Source: Phyllobacterium pellucidum
GTDB taxonomy: Bacteria; Pseudomonadota; Alphaproteobacteria; Rhizobiales; Rhizobiaceae
Length of the DNA stretch: 64,000 nt
Assembly: GCF_013327855.1 (NCBI RefSeq)
Contig: NZ_JABUMX010000001.1
Coordinates: 186,001 to 250,000 of the forward strand
Direction: 5' to 3'
Positions 9,508 through 18,313 of this stretch are shown here, piece by piece. Each line of letters begins with the position of its first letter. Position 1 is the first letter of the stretch. Position numbers and translations under genes: made by a program. The notes under the pieces were generated by a model. The model was given only the letters and a program-made list of their open reading frames with translations. It was not told the origin of the DNA and did not search any database.

Positions 9508-9714
9508 CAGAGGCCGGCGCCAACCTCAAGTCGACCTCCCAAGGATGCCAGGATACTGCTCAACTGCGCCAGTCTGCAGCAACGTCAGCTTTCGGAACTC
9601 GCTGGGGAGCCTGCAAAGGTCAAACTTGAGGGCGCAAAGCCGCTTGATCGCAATCTTTGGAATTGAGAAATTTTCGTCAACACGTGCAGCCCCACTTTGC
9701 GAGGCTGCACGCGC

Positions 9715-10347
9715 TCAGATTTCAGTGTGCTCAGCTAGTTCCAGCGCATCCTCAATGTCCACGCCAAGATACTTGACCGTATTTTCGATCTTGGTGTGCC
9801 CCAACAGGATTTGGATCGCGCGAAGATTGCCTGTCGCCTTGTAAATCATTGCGGCCTTCGTGCGCCGAAGCGAGTGCGTGCCGTAATCTTCGCGCCGCAG
9901 CCCAATTGCGGTCACCCATTCATCGACCAATCGGGCATACTGGCGAGTACTCAGATGATCGGTGTGGTCGACTCGACTGGGAAAAGCGTAGTCGTCGATT
10001 GTTCCACCTCGCCGTTCAAGCCATGCAAGCAAACTTGCCCTCACCTCCGCCGTGATTTCGAACTGAACCGGACGGCCGGTCTTTTGCTGGACGACGATGG
10101 CTCGAGTTCGAATTTGCGTTCCTGTCACGAGACTCCCGATTTTCATTTTCACGAGATCGCAGCCCCGCAGTTTGCTGTCGATTGCGAGGTCAAACAACGC
10201 ACGATCTCTCGTGCGCCCCTCCCTATCAAGGAAGAAGCGGATCGTCCAAATCTGGCGCTGTTTCAGCGGCTTCTTGACACCGACCTTTCGGCCGACGTTC
10301 CACGCCGGACGGCCCAGGGCGGTAGGATCGTATTGTGCAATACCCAT
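9715..10347 (-). CDS. Small tyrosine-type site-specific recombinase
   Basis: 210 residues, shorter than typical integrases because the arm-binding domain is absent. Catalytic residues are visible: Arg in RTRDRALF, HSLRR (HxxR), GHTKIENTVKYLG (His and the nucleophile Tyr). The in-frame stretch upstream to 10449 is unlikely coding; ATG 10347 has AAGGAG 7 bases upstream. No phage or conjugation gene adjoins it, so it may be a remnant or a lone domestic recombinase. Its presence between two LysR cassettes fits a region built by successive insertions. No flanking repeats were found by eye. Confidence 0.85.
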   Translation of the reverse strand: MGIAQYDPTALGRPAWNVGRKVGVKKPLKQRQIWTIRFFLDREGRTRDRALFDLAIDSKLRGCDLVKMKIGSLVTGTQIRTRAIVVQQKTGRPVQFEITAEVRASLLAWLERRGGTIDDYAFPSRVDHTDHLSTRQYARLVDEWVTAIGLRREDYGTHSLRRTKAAMIYKATGNLRAIQILLGHTKIENTVKYLGVDIEDALELAEHTEI

Positions 10348-10513
10348 TTCAATTCTCCTTCGGCCAACATTGGCCGTTAGGAGAACGCATGGGCGCAAGT
10401 ATTGAAGGGGCCGATAGCGGACAAGCAGCTTCGGGACCGGTATCCTCAAAGGCGGTCCGTCAGGTCAGTGCAAGCATCGTCGTGAGTTGGCCCCACGCGG
10501 GTACTCGCAATTT

Positions 10514-11407
10514 TCAGCCGCGGAAGCGAAGTGCCTCAAGCACGACTACGAAGGCGGGAGCGTGCTGCCTGCTGCTCGGATAGTACAGGTGATAGCCTGG
10601 GAACGGTTCGCACCAATCCTCCAGCACTCGCACCAGCCGTTTCTTTGTCAGGTCATCCTGCACCATATCATCGGGCAGATATGCCACGCCCAAACCATCC
10701 AGAGCAGCGCGCCTTGCAAGCTCAAGACTGCTCACCGCCAGTTGGCCCTCGACACGGACGTTGATTTCGCGTCCGCGCTTTTCGAACTCCCATGGGAAAT
10801 ATCCACCGCGCGTTACACGGCGCAAGTTGATGCAGCGGTGGCCGGTTAGCTCTTCAGGATGCTTGGGCGCCGGCCGCTCTTTGAAATAACCCGGAGATGC
10901 AACAATGGCCTGGCGCATCGCGGGACCGATCCGAACGGCAATCATGTCCTTCTCGACGTACTCGCCGACGCGAACACCGGCATCGAAACGCTCGCTCACA
11001 ATGTTTGCTAAGCCCTCGTCAGAGACCAACTCGACCGTGATGTCGGGATAGTTAAGCATGACCTTGGACAAGCGCGGCCACATCACCGTATCCGCCGCAT
11101 GTTGCGTTGCCGTGATCCGAACGATGCCGGACGGCTTGTCCCTTAGCTCGGTCAGCGCGGACAGGCTGCCTTCGATACCCGCGAAATGCGGCTCGATGCT
11201 CCGAAGCAGACGCTCTCCAGCTTCTGTGGGCGCCACACTTCGGGTGGTGCGACTGAGCAGACGCAAGCCAAGCCGCTCTTCCAGCGTCCTGATTGTCTTG
11301 CTGAGGGCCGGTTGGGAGACGCCCAGCCGGACTGCCGCCCGTGTGAAACTGCCTTCCTGTGCGACAGCGATGAAGGCCATCAGATCGCTGACGTTCTCTC
11401 GCATCAT
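10514..11407 (-). CDS. LysR-family transcriptional regulator
   Basis: 297 residues. Winged helix-turn-helix at the N-terminus (DLMAFIAVAQEGSFTRAAVR, then LGVSQPALSKTIRTLEERLG), followed by the ligand-binding domain. Two ATG codons in tandem at the start, with AGGAG upstream of the first. Divergent from the exported hydrolase gene at 11571; the 163-bp space between them holds a perfect 10-bp palindrome. Likely local activator of the hydrolase-MFS-cyclophilin-like operon. Confidence 0.9.
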   Translation of the reverse strand: MMRENVSDLMAFIAVAQEGSFTRAAVRLGVSQPALSKTIRTLEERLGLRLLSRTTRSVAPTEAGERLLRSIEPHFAGIEGSLSALTELRDKPSGIVRITATQHAADTVMWPRLSKVMLNYPDITVELVSDEGLANIVSERFDAGVRVGEYVEKDMIAVRIGPAMRQAIVASPGYFKERPAPKHPEELTGHRCINLRRVTRGGYFPWEFEKRGREINVRVEGQLAVSSLELARRAALDGLGVAYLPDDMVQDDLTKKRLVRVLEDWCEPFPGYHLYYPSSRQHAPAFVVVLEALRFRG

Positions 11408-11422
11408 TCATAACTCCTGATT

Positions 11423-11432
11423 ATAAGCTTAT
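11423..11432. promoter_or_regulatory. Palindrome in LysR-hydrolase divergent promoter
   Basis: ATAAGCTTAT, a perfect 10-bp palindrome, followed 8 bases later by an imperfect relative (ATAGCGCCTTAT). It lies 16 bases upstream of the LysR start codon, where an autoregulatory LysR site is commonly found. Function inferred. Confidence 0.4.
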
Positions 11433-11570
11433 GATCTATATAGCGCCTTATCGCATGAGTTTGCATCCCTTAAGTTTTGAGGTGTGAAGAGCGCTGGTCC
11501 CGACTGAGACTTACTCCAAGGCGGCCATCAGCCTCTCCAATGACTTGTTCGAATAAGGAAAGGAACGAAC

Positions 11571-12626
11571 ATGAAGGAATTGGCTTTGGGGCTCGCACTT
11601 ATGCTCGGATCGGTATCCGGCTTAGCGATCGGCACTTCCCCCGCGCTCGCCCAGGACCTGTCCAACGGCGCTGACAACTTTTACAGGAGCGACCGCGTGG
11701 TCGTCGAAAAGATCACCTTCGAGAATAAGTTCGGCATGAAGGTCGTCGGCAATCTGTTCACGCCCCAGGGCCTCGACAGGAGCGCCCAGACTCCGGGGAT
11801 CGTCGTAGGCCACCCGATGGGCGCCACGAAGGAGCAGAGCGCCAACCTCTATGCGACCAAGCTGGCAGAGCAGGGCTTTGTTACGCTGTCGTTCGATCTG
11901 TCCTTCTGGGGCGAGAGCGAGGGCCAACCGCGCAATACCGTCGCTCCCGAAATCTATGCGGATGATTTCAGCGCAGCCGTCGACTTCCTGAGCACGCAGC
12001 CCTTCGTCAACAAGGACAATATCGGCGTGCTCGGCATTTGCGGGAGCGGCAGCTTCGCCCTCAGCGCAGCGCAGATCGATCCGCGCATGAAAGCGATCGC
12101 CACCGTCAGCATGTATGACATGGGTGCCGCCAATCGCGACGGCCTTCGGAAAGGCGTGTCGGTCGAACAGCGAAAGGAAATGCTGAAGGTCGCCGCACAG
12201 CAGCGCCTCGCAGAGTACCAGGGCGCCGAAATCAAACTGACCGGCGGCACGGTTGATGAACTGAAGGCAGACTCCAATGCGATCGAGCGTGAGTTCTACG
12301 ATTTTTATCGCACGCCGCGCGGGGAGTTCACGCCGAAAGGACAGACGCCGCTCCAGACCACGCATCCGACCCTGAGCAGCAACGCCGCTTTCATGAACTT
12401 CTATCCGTTCGCCCAGATCGAGACGATCTCGCCGCGTCCGTTGCTGTTCATCGCCGGCGAGCAGGCTCACTCGATCGAGTTCAGCGAAAACGCCTACGAG
12501 CGTGCTTCTGAACCGAAGGAGCTCGTGATCATCCCGGGTGCCGGTCACGTCGATCTCTATGACCGTGTCAACCTGATCCCGTTCGACAAGCTGACCGCCT
12601 TCTTCCGGGGAAACCTGAGCTCTTAA
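11571..12626 (+). CDS. Exported alpha/beta hydrolase with Cys in nucleophile elbow
   Basis: 351 residues. An N-terminal signal peptide ending near ALAQ/D (residue 28) predicts export. Alpha/beta-hydrolase order: oxyanion region VVGHPMGATKEQS, strand 5 with elbow GICGSGS (Cys157 where Ser is usual), DVDLY-type C-terminal His in GAGHVDLYD. Dienelactone hydrolases also use Cys, but this protein is longer and of the COG1073-like group. AAGGAAAGGAA precedes the ATG. First of three co-directed genes controlled by the divergent LysR. Substrate unknown; ester or lactone is likely. Confidence 0.83.
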   Translation: MKELALGLALMLGSVSGLAIGTSPALAQDLSNGADNFYRSDRVVVEKITFENKFGMKVVGNLFTPQGLDRSAQTPGIVVGHPMGATKEQSANLYATKLAEQGFVTLSFDLSFWGESEGQPRNTVAPEIYADDFSAAVDFLSTQPFVNKDNIGVLGICGSGSFALSAAQIDPRMKAIATVSMYDMGAANRDGLRKGVSVEQRKEMLKVAAQQRLAEYQGAEIKLTGGTVDELKADSNAIEREFYDFYRTPRGEFTPKGQTPLQTTHPTLSSNAAFMNFYPFAQIETISPRPLLFIAGEQAHSIEFSENAYERASEPKELVIIPGAGHVDLYDRVNLIPFDKLTAFFRGNLSS

Positions 12627-12704
12627 CGAACATACAACCGGACGATACGCCTCGCGGGCCCTCCGCTTGCCTGGCGTGTTGTTCGACCAATACAGAGGCA
12701 TGAA

Positions 12705-13934
12705 ATGACCCACGCAACCGCGGTAGCGACTACCGAAAGCGCCCCAGACTCGGCGTCATGGAGCGCTGTCCTCGCCCTTAGCTTGTGCGTTGCGACGCTC
12801 ATCGCTTCGGAATTCATGCCCGTCAGCTTGCTGACGCCAATCGCCTCCGACCTGTATCTGACCGAAGGTCAGGCGGGGCAGGCCATCGCGATCTCCGGTA
12901 TATTCGCTGTCGCCACCAGCCTCTTCGTCGCTGCATTCACGTCGAAGCTTGACCGGCGACAATTGTTGTTGTGGCTCACAGCTTTGATGCTCATTTCGGG
13001 CGTTGTGACCGCGTTCGCGCCCAACTATGCGGTCCTGATGGCGGGGCGTGCTTTTGTCGGCGTCGTAATCGGCGGCTTCTGGTCGATGTCAGCGGCGACA
13101 GTCATGCGCCTCGTGCCGGCTGCAGACGTGCCCCGTGGCCTCGCGATCCTCAACGGCGGCAATGCACTAGCAGCAACGATTGCTGCGCCGCTCGGCAGTT
13201 TCCTTGGACAGTATATCGGTTGGCGCGGCGCCTTCTTCAGCGTAGTGCCGCTCGCTGCAATCACCTTTGTGTGGCTCCTTGCAACGTTGCCGCCCATGCC
13301 CAGCCGGACGCGTGCGAACCCGCTGGCGGCGTTTCAAGTCCTACGCCGACCAGGCGTGCCGATCGGCATGGCGGCCGTCGCACTTTTCTTCATGGGCCAA
13401 TTCGCGCTCTTCACCTACCTGCGGCCATTCCTGGAAACCGTGACACTCGTCAACGTTTCCGGCTTATCGCTCCTGTTGTTGGCAATGGGCGTCTCCGGTT
13501 TGCTCGGAACCTTCCTTATCGGCTCTCTCCTGCATACGCGCCTCTACCAAGCGTTGATCGCCATGCCTGTGATGATGTCGGCGCTCGCGATTGGCCTGGT
13601 CGTATACGGATCGTCGTTAGGTACCACTGCCGGGTTGCTGGCACTTTGGGGCCTGATCGGCACCGCCGCGCCAGTCGGCTGGTGGAGCTGGTTGAGCGAA
13701 GCGCTGCCGGACGATGCAGAAGCGGGAGGAGGCCTGATGGTTGCTGTCGTGCAACTCGCCATCACAGCCGGCGCAGCCTCCGGCGGTCTGCTGTTTGACA
13801 ATGGCGGTTATCAGATCGCATTCGGATTCGGCGCGATCGTGCTTTTCACCTGCGCCATCGCGGCTGTGGTGCTGGCGCGTCACGACAGATCACGCACGGC
13901 CACGCCAACGTCTTCAAGGAAGCATCTATCATGA
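12705..13934 (+). CDS. MFS transporter, DHA1-type efflux permease
   Basis: 409 residues with about twelve hydrophobic helices. N-terminal MPVSLLTPIASDLYLTEGQAGQ matches the DHA1 sugar/drug antiporter group (SotB/YdhP-like). Motif-A-like loop SKLDRRQLLLWLT between helices 2 and 3. Follows the hydrolase gene by 78 bp and overlaps the next gene (ATGA), so the three are cotranscribed. Exports an unknown compound, perhaps the substrate or product of the hydrolase. Confidence 0.87.
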   Translation: MTHATAVATTESAPDSASWSAVLALSLCVATLIASEFMPVSLLTPIASDLYLTEGQAGQAIAISGIFAVATSLFVAAFTSKLDRRQLLLWLTALMLISGVVTAFAPNYAVLMAGRAFVGVVIGGFWSMSAATVMRLVPAADVPRGLAILNGGNALAATIAAPLGSFLGQYIGWRGAFFSVVPLAAITFVWLLATLPPMPSRTRANPLAAFQVLRRPGVPIGMAAVALFFMGQFALFTYLRPFLETVTLVNVSGLSLLLLAMGVSGLLGTFLIGSLLHTRLYQALIAMPVMMSALAIGLVVYGSSLGTTAGLLALWGLIGTAAPVGWWSWLSEALPDDAEAGGGLMVAVVQLAITAGAASGGLLFDNGGYQIAFGFGAIVLFTCAIAAVVLARHDRSRTATPTSSRKHLS

Positions 13935-14470
13935 GCAAAAGACAAAGCCAGTTTGGCGATGCAGCCACAATGTCCGTAAGCGAAACCTTGTCTGCGCCCG
14001 GTGCGCACGGTTTTTCTCCGCTCCGCCGCTCTATCCTTGGAGCGATACTGGTCACCGCCACCATGCCCTGGCTGGCGTTCGCCCAACAAAAAAACGATCC
14101 GGCAAGTCAGGAGCCAACCGACATGAAAATTCGAATGATGTTCAACGGTCATAGCCTGACGGCAACGCTTTACGACAACCCGTCGTCGCGCGATTTCGCA
14201 TCCATGCTACCCCTAGAACTGACCATCGAAAATTATGCCGGCAACGAGAAGATCGCTTATCTCCCCCGTAAGCTGACGGAGGACGCGAGTGGTCCATTCG
14301 GCAACGAGGCGCCAGGCGACCTCTGCTACTTCTCGCCGTGGGGCAATCTCGCGATGTTCTACGCCGGCTACAGCTATTCCGGTGGGCTGATCCGGCTCGG
14401 CCGCTTCGACGATTTCGAGCCGTTGCTTGTGCGCGGGACGTTTCCCCTGACCATCGAACGGATCGTCTGA
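13931..14470 (+). CDS. Exported cyclophilin-like fold protein
   Basis: 179 residues. N-terminal segment with twin arginines (PLRRSILGAI) and a hydrophobic stretch ending AFAQQ suggests Tat export. The mature part (MKIRMMFNGHSLTATLYDNP onward, LPLELTIENYAG, PGDLCYFSPWGNLAMFY) matches the cyclophilin-like family found beside LysR/MFS genes, which lacks the prolyl-isomerase active site of true cyclophilins. ATG overlaps the MFS stop. Function unknown. Confidence 0.8.
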   Translation: MSKRQSQFGDAATMSVSETLSAPGAHGFSPLRRSILGAILVTATMPWLAFAQQKNDPASQEPTDMKIRMMFNGHSLTATLYDNPSSRDFASMLPLELTIENYAGNEKIAYLPRKLTEDASGPFGNEAPGDLCYFSPWGNLAMFYAGYSYSGGLIRLGRFDDFEPLLVRGTFPLTIERIV

Positions 14471-14974
14471 ACGCATTGCTGGGCGAGAAGGAATGTACCA
14501 AATAGCGAAGATTCGAAACTGAGCTTCCTCCAAGTCGAGGCCGCGCGATGACCACGACGCAGGTTGATGAGCATAAAACTTATAACAGAAGGTGGCGCAC
14601 GATGAGCTGCGGTGTCCGCTTATAGGGACGGACGGAGCCCCCATAAATGACCGATTTGAAGGCGCAAAGCGGACATTGATGAATGTCCCCAAGTGGTGCA
14701 ACAGCGACTTCCTTACTTTCCGTTCAGGACTTATCCTGCCATTCGCTTCTGCTTTTTGAGTTCAATCCCGTGCAGTAACAATGCTTTCGCTGCCTCCGCA
14801 ATGGCGGCGCGCGAATTCGCGGTCATCTACACCGCTTATGACATAGGAGGCCTTAATCACGTTTCTCGAAGATCCAGCCGAGCCTGCGGCGTCCAGCCTA
14901 TGTCAATCAAAATTTAAGTGTCCCTAAATTGCCTGGCCGCGGTATTATGAAGTGGAAATGGAGACTGCACGCCC
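14471..14974. other. Intergenic stretch at left edge of integrated element
   Basis: No gene of normal size. A 32-codon minus-strand frame (about 14737-14832) rich in Ala, Lys and Arg is possible but lacks a clear ribosome site. This is where the left attachment site of the element should lie if the element begins just before the small terminase gene, but I could not find a convincing match to the right end near pyrB. Confidence 0.35.
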
Positions 14975-15514
14975 ATGGCTCGCCCACGCAAACCATCGGA
15001 ATTGAAGAGAGCCGAGGGCAACCGCGCAAAAATCGCGACAGCAAACATTAAAATCGACGTCAAAGGTCGGGGCAGACCGACGGCACCACATAGTTTGACA
15101 TCCAACGAACGTGAGTTGTGGGACACAGTCGTGGCAAGTCTCCCGAACGGAATCCTGTGTGCTGCCGATTCGTCACTTCTTGAGCGCCACGCCTGCGCTT
15201 GGCAAAGATACCGGGAGGCAAAGGCCGCGTTGCGAAACGAAGGCATGGTCATCGTTTCGCTTCAGGGTCGAGTGAAAAGTCCATGGTTGAGTGTGCTCCG
15301 GGATGCTGAGCGGGAGATGGAAGTGTCCGGCTCGCAAATCGGGTTAAGTCCCGTCGCCCGCACCAAACTCGTCGCCGCCGACGAGGCCGACGATTCTGAC
15401 ATAATGGATTTTCTCCTTAATGGAGCGGCGCAACTTGATGAAATCTGGCCTAATGAAGCGTCGGAGCACTCTTTGCCGAATGCCATCCCAAGACTGGTTC
15501 ATCCGAGGAAATGA
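14975..15514 (+). CDS. Phage terminase small subunit, P27 family
   Basis: 179 residues. N-terminal basic start MARPRKPSELKRAEGNR is the hallmark of the P27 small-terminase group, followed by GRPTAPHSLTSNERELWDTV and a helical central domain (LLERHACAWQRYREAKAAL). Small terminase recognises packaging sites on viral DNA and hands them to the large terminase. No large terminase, portal or capsid gene follows: the next gene is on the opposite strand. In phage satellites a lone small terminase redirects helper packaging; in a decayed prophage it would be a leftover. Confidence 0.82.
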   Translation: MARPRKPSELKRAEGNRAKIATANIKIDVKGRGRPTAPHSLTSNERELWDTVVASLPNGILCAADSSLLERHACAWQRYREAKAALRNEGMVIVSLQGRVKSPWLSVLRDAEREMEVSGSQIGLSPVARTKLVAADEADDSDIMDFLLNGAAQLDEIWPNEASEHSLPNAIPRLVHPRK

Positions 15515-15670
15515 CCATGTTTTTAGAGGTTGTGCTAGTTAATCGACGTCCGTAAGGGGTGTTTTTGGGTTTTACGGAATGTAGAAAAGCGGCTCCCGCG
15601 CGCTCCCTCCAGCACCCCCGTAGGTCTCCGTTAACTCCCCCCCGGGTGCCTCCCCGCGGCTATCCGACAT

Positions 15671-16162
15671 TCAGCTTGGCGTGACGAGCATTCCCAAACC
15701 ACAGTCTCGGGCGTGAACCAGTGCCCTGACACCTCGTTCTCCTTTGGCCCACAAGCATGTTCCACAGTTGGGCTGTTTACCAACTGTACCGTCAGGGCGT
15801 GTGAACTGTATTTTCTTGCGCACAAAAAGCAGCAGATCCGCATGCGGCGCGTGACGTTGGAACCACGGCGCGGAGGTACGGTCCGGCGTTAGCGCAATTC
15901 CGTTACCGTGGTCGATGAAACGCGTTAGCCAAGGGTCAAGCCCGTTGCGTTGTCCAAACGGCGGATTGCACCAGATAAAGCCTCGCCACGGCTTCAGCAG
16001 CGACAACTCGGAAATCCAGTTCTTGCAAGGCACGCTTGTAGGGCGATTGGCGGGATGAGCAACGTCCATATCGAAGGTATCGCCGAAAGCCTGAATTACA
16101 TAGCTCGGCGTGTCCCACTCGTCACATTTACCAATAGCCTCCCAATGCGGTCGCGCTACCAT
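15671..16162 (-). CDS. Phage DNA N-6-adenine methyltransferase (Dam-like)
   Basis: 163 residues. Start region KCDEWDTPSYVIQAFG (DExxTP) and catalytic NPPFG identify the short phage Dam-like family, which uses S-adenosylmethionine to methylate adenine N6, often as protection from host restriction. No partner endonuclease is seen. GGAAGAG precedes the ATG. It is the last gene of the minus-strand block of the element; 247 bp separate it from the previous gene. Confidence 0.82.
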   Translation of the reverse strand: MVARPHWEAIGKCDEWDTPSYVIQAFGDTFDMDVAHPANRPTSVPCKNWISELSLLKPWRGFIWCNPPFGQRNGLDPWLTRFIDHGNGIALTPDRTSAPWFQRHAPHADLLLFVRKKIQFTRPDGTVGKQPNCGTCLWAKGERGVRALVHARDCGLGMLVTPS

Positions 16163-16409
16163 TTTGCTCTTCCACCCTCACCAGTGACCGCTCTTGAATG
16201 CGATCAATGAACGCGACTGCGGCCATGTCGTATGAAGTGGCGTTCTTGCTCTCAGATTCTCAAAACGGGAAACGGAGCTGGTGACCAGGCTATCTGTGTC
16301 AACTGAAGCATCTCTCGTTCGGCGGGAGCAAGGCTTCCTTTATGCCGGCTCATAATCCTTGTAGTTTCGCATCGAAAAGGTTGCTGGCGCGCCATCGGCT
16401 TGACGGTAT

Positions 16410-16607
16410 TCAAACCGGCCCATCATCCAGAAAGACGAATTCGACCCTGCGCCCGACCAGCACGTTGAATAGTTCGTCCGCAGTATAGGCAGGAAACTCT
16501 GCCTGCATTTTCCTCCAGACCAAGCCGAAGCTCTCGCTTCCCCGCCTTGCTACTGGCCGGTACTTGTTCACGAAGGCAATCATCAGCTCTCGTTCGGACT
16601 CATCCAT
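16410..16607 (-). CDS. Small hypothetical protein of the integrated element
   Basis: 65 residues starting MDESERELMIAFV, acidic N-terminus, ending in RRVEFVFLDDGPV. I chose the ATG at 16607 because AGGAG lies 7 bases upstream; an in-frame ATG at 16679 overlaps the previous gene and is weaker. No family recognised. A 33-codon frame with a poor ribosome site lies in the 247 bp after it and is not called. Confidence 0.6.
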   Translation of the reverse strand: MDESERELMIAFVNKYRPVARRGSESFGLVWRKMQAEFPAYTADELFNVLVGRRVEFVFLDDGPV

Positions 16608-16668
16608 TTCACCTCTCCTTTTCGATTGAAGGGCTGACCGAGCGACTGCGGCCAGCCTCGCTGGTTTT

Positions 16669-17334
16669 TCAGCTAGCATCCTCTTTCAAGTCAGCGATTG
16701 CAGGCGTTACATTGGCATCACGTAACGCTTGTTGCCGTTCTCGGTAACGGCGCTGCCGCAAGGCGTTTGGCGTCAGCAACTGTTCGACAATGGGGGGATT
16801 GGTTTCGCCCGCAAGCTCGTTGTAGGAAAGCGCCGGCATGAGACTGTCGATGGTGGGCAGACTGGTAATGAAAGCCTTAGCCGCATCCGACGTAAGACCG
16901 GCAATGGCAATTGCGGTTTGCGCTTCGACCGACGCCTGCTCGATCTTGGTGATGGCTTGCTGTTCGAGGGATCCGATCTGCGCCTGCGCAACGCGGCGCA
17001 GTTCGTTGCGGCGCTTTTCAAGCGCATTGTCATAGCCGCGATGCGACCAAAGCAACGAGAGACTTGGCGCAAACTGTTTAGGGATACCCAGTTCCCTGCA
17101 ACGATCCTCGACACGTAGCTGCGCCTTTTGAACTTCTATAGCAGCGGCTTTCTTCGCAGCAGCCCAAACACCGTCGTCATCAAACCCATACTCGGCTGCC
17201 ATCTGGTTTTCGAAATCAGAGAGAAGTTCGGTTGATCGCGTCTTCGCGGCAGACTTTTGCACTTTCTCCCGCTGGCGGACCAGCCGTTGCATGTCCTCGC
17301 GCTCGCCTTTTGTCATCCTGTCGGTTTCCGTCAT
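16669..17334 (-). CDS. Hypothetical phage-type protein, helical, charged
   Basis: 221 residues, mostly helical and charged, with a likely coiled region (LEKRRNELRRVAQAQIGSLE) and a basic C-terminal patch (NALRQRRYRERQQALRD). No known domain recognised. GGAGG precedes the ATG, which overlaps the stop of the previous gene (ATGA), so it is translated in a coupled chain with the replication-type gene. The basic C-terminus suggests nucleic-acid contact, but that is a guess. Confidence 0.7.
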   Translation of the reverse strand: MTETDRMTKGEREDMQRLVRQREKVQKSAAKTRSTELLSDFENQMAAEYGFDDDGVWAAAKKAAAIEVQKAQLRVEDRCRELGIPKQFAPSLSLLWSHRGYDNALEKRRNELRRVAQAQIGSLEQQAITKIEQASVEAQTAIAIAGLTSDAAKAFITSLPTIDSLMPALSYNELAGETNPPIVEQLLTPNALRQRRYRERQQALRDANVTPAIADLKEDAS

Positions 17335-17570
17335 GGCTGTTTCCTCCCATTTGCCGAGTTGGCGGCCTCGGCGTGCCGGTTCTTAAACTTTTCACCGCTC
17401 TTCCGGCGGTAATGCCAGTTCGAACGGCCGATCGAATAGGCGACCTGATCCTTGCGCAGCCTGCCGGTGAGTTCGAAACCTTCGCGATAATGCTGGACCA
17501 TGCGGCTCTGCACTGCCGACAGCGTCTTGCAGTTTTGCAGCTTGATGATTTTTGCTAGCGTGTCGGTCAT
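17331..17570 (-). CDS. Small hypothetical protein, possible DNA-binding
   Basis: 79 residues, strongly basic (LRKDQVAYSIGRSNWHYRRKSGEKFKNRH has a helix-turn-helix-like look, given only in part here as VAYSIGRSNWHYRRK). Overlaps its upstream and downstream neighbours by ATGA at both ends. No family assigned; it could be an accessory replication or regulatory protein. Confidence 0.65.
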   Translation of the reverse strand: MTDTLAKIIKLQNCKTLSAVQSRMVQHYREGFELTGRLRKDQVAYSIGRSNWHYRRKSGEKFKNRHAEAANSANGRKQP

Positions 17571-18313
17571 GGCTGACCCCGCAGCTTGCGCTTTTTGGCT
17601 AAATTTTTTCGAAGGCAGGGAAATGGTGTATGAACGCCCTGCAAGAGACCGTTGCTGCCAACTGCGGATGTCCCAACCATATTATTAATAGTACTCACGA
17701 CGGTGTGACTGTGGATTTTGCTGAAATGGCCTGATTTCTGGGCTTTTTGGATTTGGCCATTTTTTTCCACACTCACACCGTCGTGACTGTGCTCAGATTT
17801 CACACTCACACCGTCGTGACTGTGGATTTTTCTGGATTTGGCATTTTTGCGCCGCTGCGAAACCAGCGTTTGCCAAGCCAATACCCGTTCAACATCGCAT
17901 TTCTGGTAATCGTTGGTGGCGGAAAGGCCGTCTTCCGTTGGGAAAAATGTGATGGTGAAAATATTAGGCAGTTTGACGCCATGGCCATTGCCCTTGCTGA
18001 CGCGTAACAGACCCTTGAACGCCAGTTCCTCAATGGCTTCGGCGATCTTGTTCGGATTGATCCACTCATCGCGGAAGTCTCGGTGAGTGACTAGCAGCGA
18101 GCCGTTTTTCTTGCGGAAGCAATAGGTATGCTCAAGCACGACGCGCATCAGAACTTTTGTGGCGTGTCCCGACAACGAGCGGAAAGCGTGGCTTTGCGAG
18201 ACGTGATTGGGAAACTGATAGAAGCCGCCATTGATCCGCTCGTTTTTCTCGCGCATTCGCTCGACCTTGGTGCCAGGGCGCTTAAGCGCCTTCTCGCGCT
18301 CGTAGATGCTCAT
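17567..18313 (-). CDS. Putative phage-type replication protein (O-like) with internal iterons
   Basis: 248 residues. N-terminal half contains a winged-helix pattern (SGHATKVLMRVVLEHTY, then LLVTHRDFRDEWINPNKIAE and AIEELAFKGLLRVSKG) like N-terminal origin-binding domains of phage replication proteins. The C-terminal half is low in structure and contains three peptide repeats (HSHDGVSV, HSHDGVSV, HSHTVVST) that come from DNA repeats inside the gene. This layout resembles lambda O, where the origin lies inside the initiator gene. ATG 18313 overlaps the upstream stop; the longer frame to 18484 overlaps the previous gene. Function inferred from architecture, not from a sequence match. Confidence 0.6.
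   Translation of the reverse strand: MSIYEREKALKRPGTKVERMREKNERINGGFYQFPNHVSQSHAFRSLSGHATKVLMRVVLEHTYCFRKKNGSLLVTHRDFRDEWINPNKIAEAIEELAFKGLLRVSKGNGHGVKLPNIFTITFFPTEDGLSATNDYQKCDVERVLAWQTLVSQRRKNAKSRKIHSHDGVSVKSEHSHDGVSVEKNGQIQKAQKSGHFSKIHSHTVVSTINNMVGTSAVGSNGLLQGVHTPFPCLRKNLAKKRKLRGQP
17695..17824. repeat. Three iteron-like repeats, possible replication origin
   Basis: A 24-bp sequence occurs twice in direct orientation (17768-17791 and 17801-17824, spaced 33 bp), containing TCACACCGTCGTGA. A third copy (17695-17708) has the same outer TCAC/GTGA arms and the same flank GACTGTGGATTTT, but the 6-bp core is reversed (GACGGT in place of ACCGTC). A/T-rich sequence lies between and beside the copies (17717-17767 and 17821-17850). 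All within the 3' half of the replication-type gene. Confidence 0.7.

Noticed and set aside
14745..14775. Sequence TTGAGTTCAATCCCGTGCAG that looks like a tRNA T-loop
   Set aside because: No pairing stem on either side and no acceptor, D or anticodon arm; not a tRNA or remnant.
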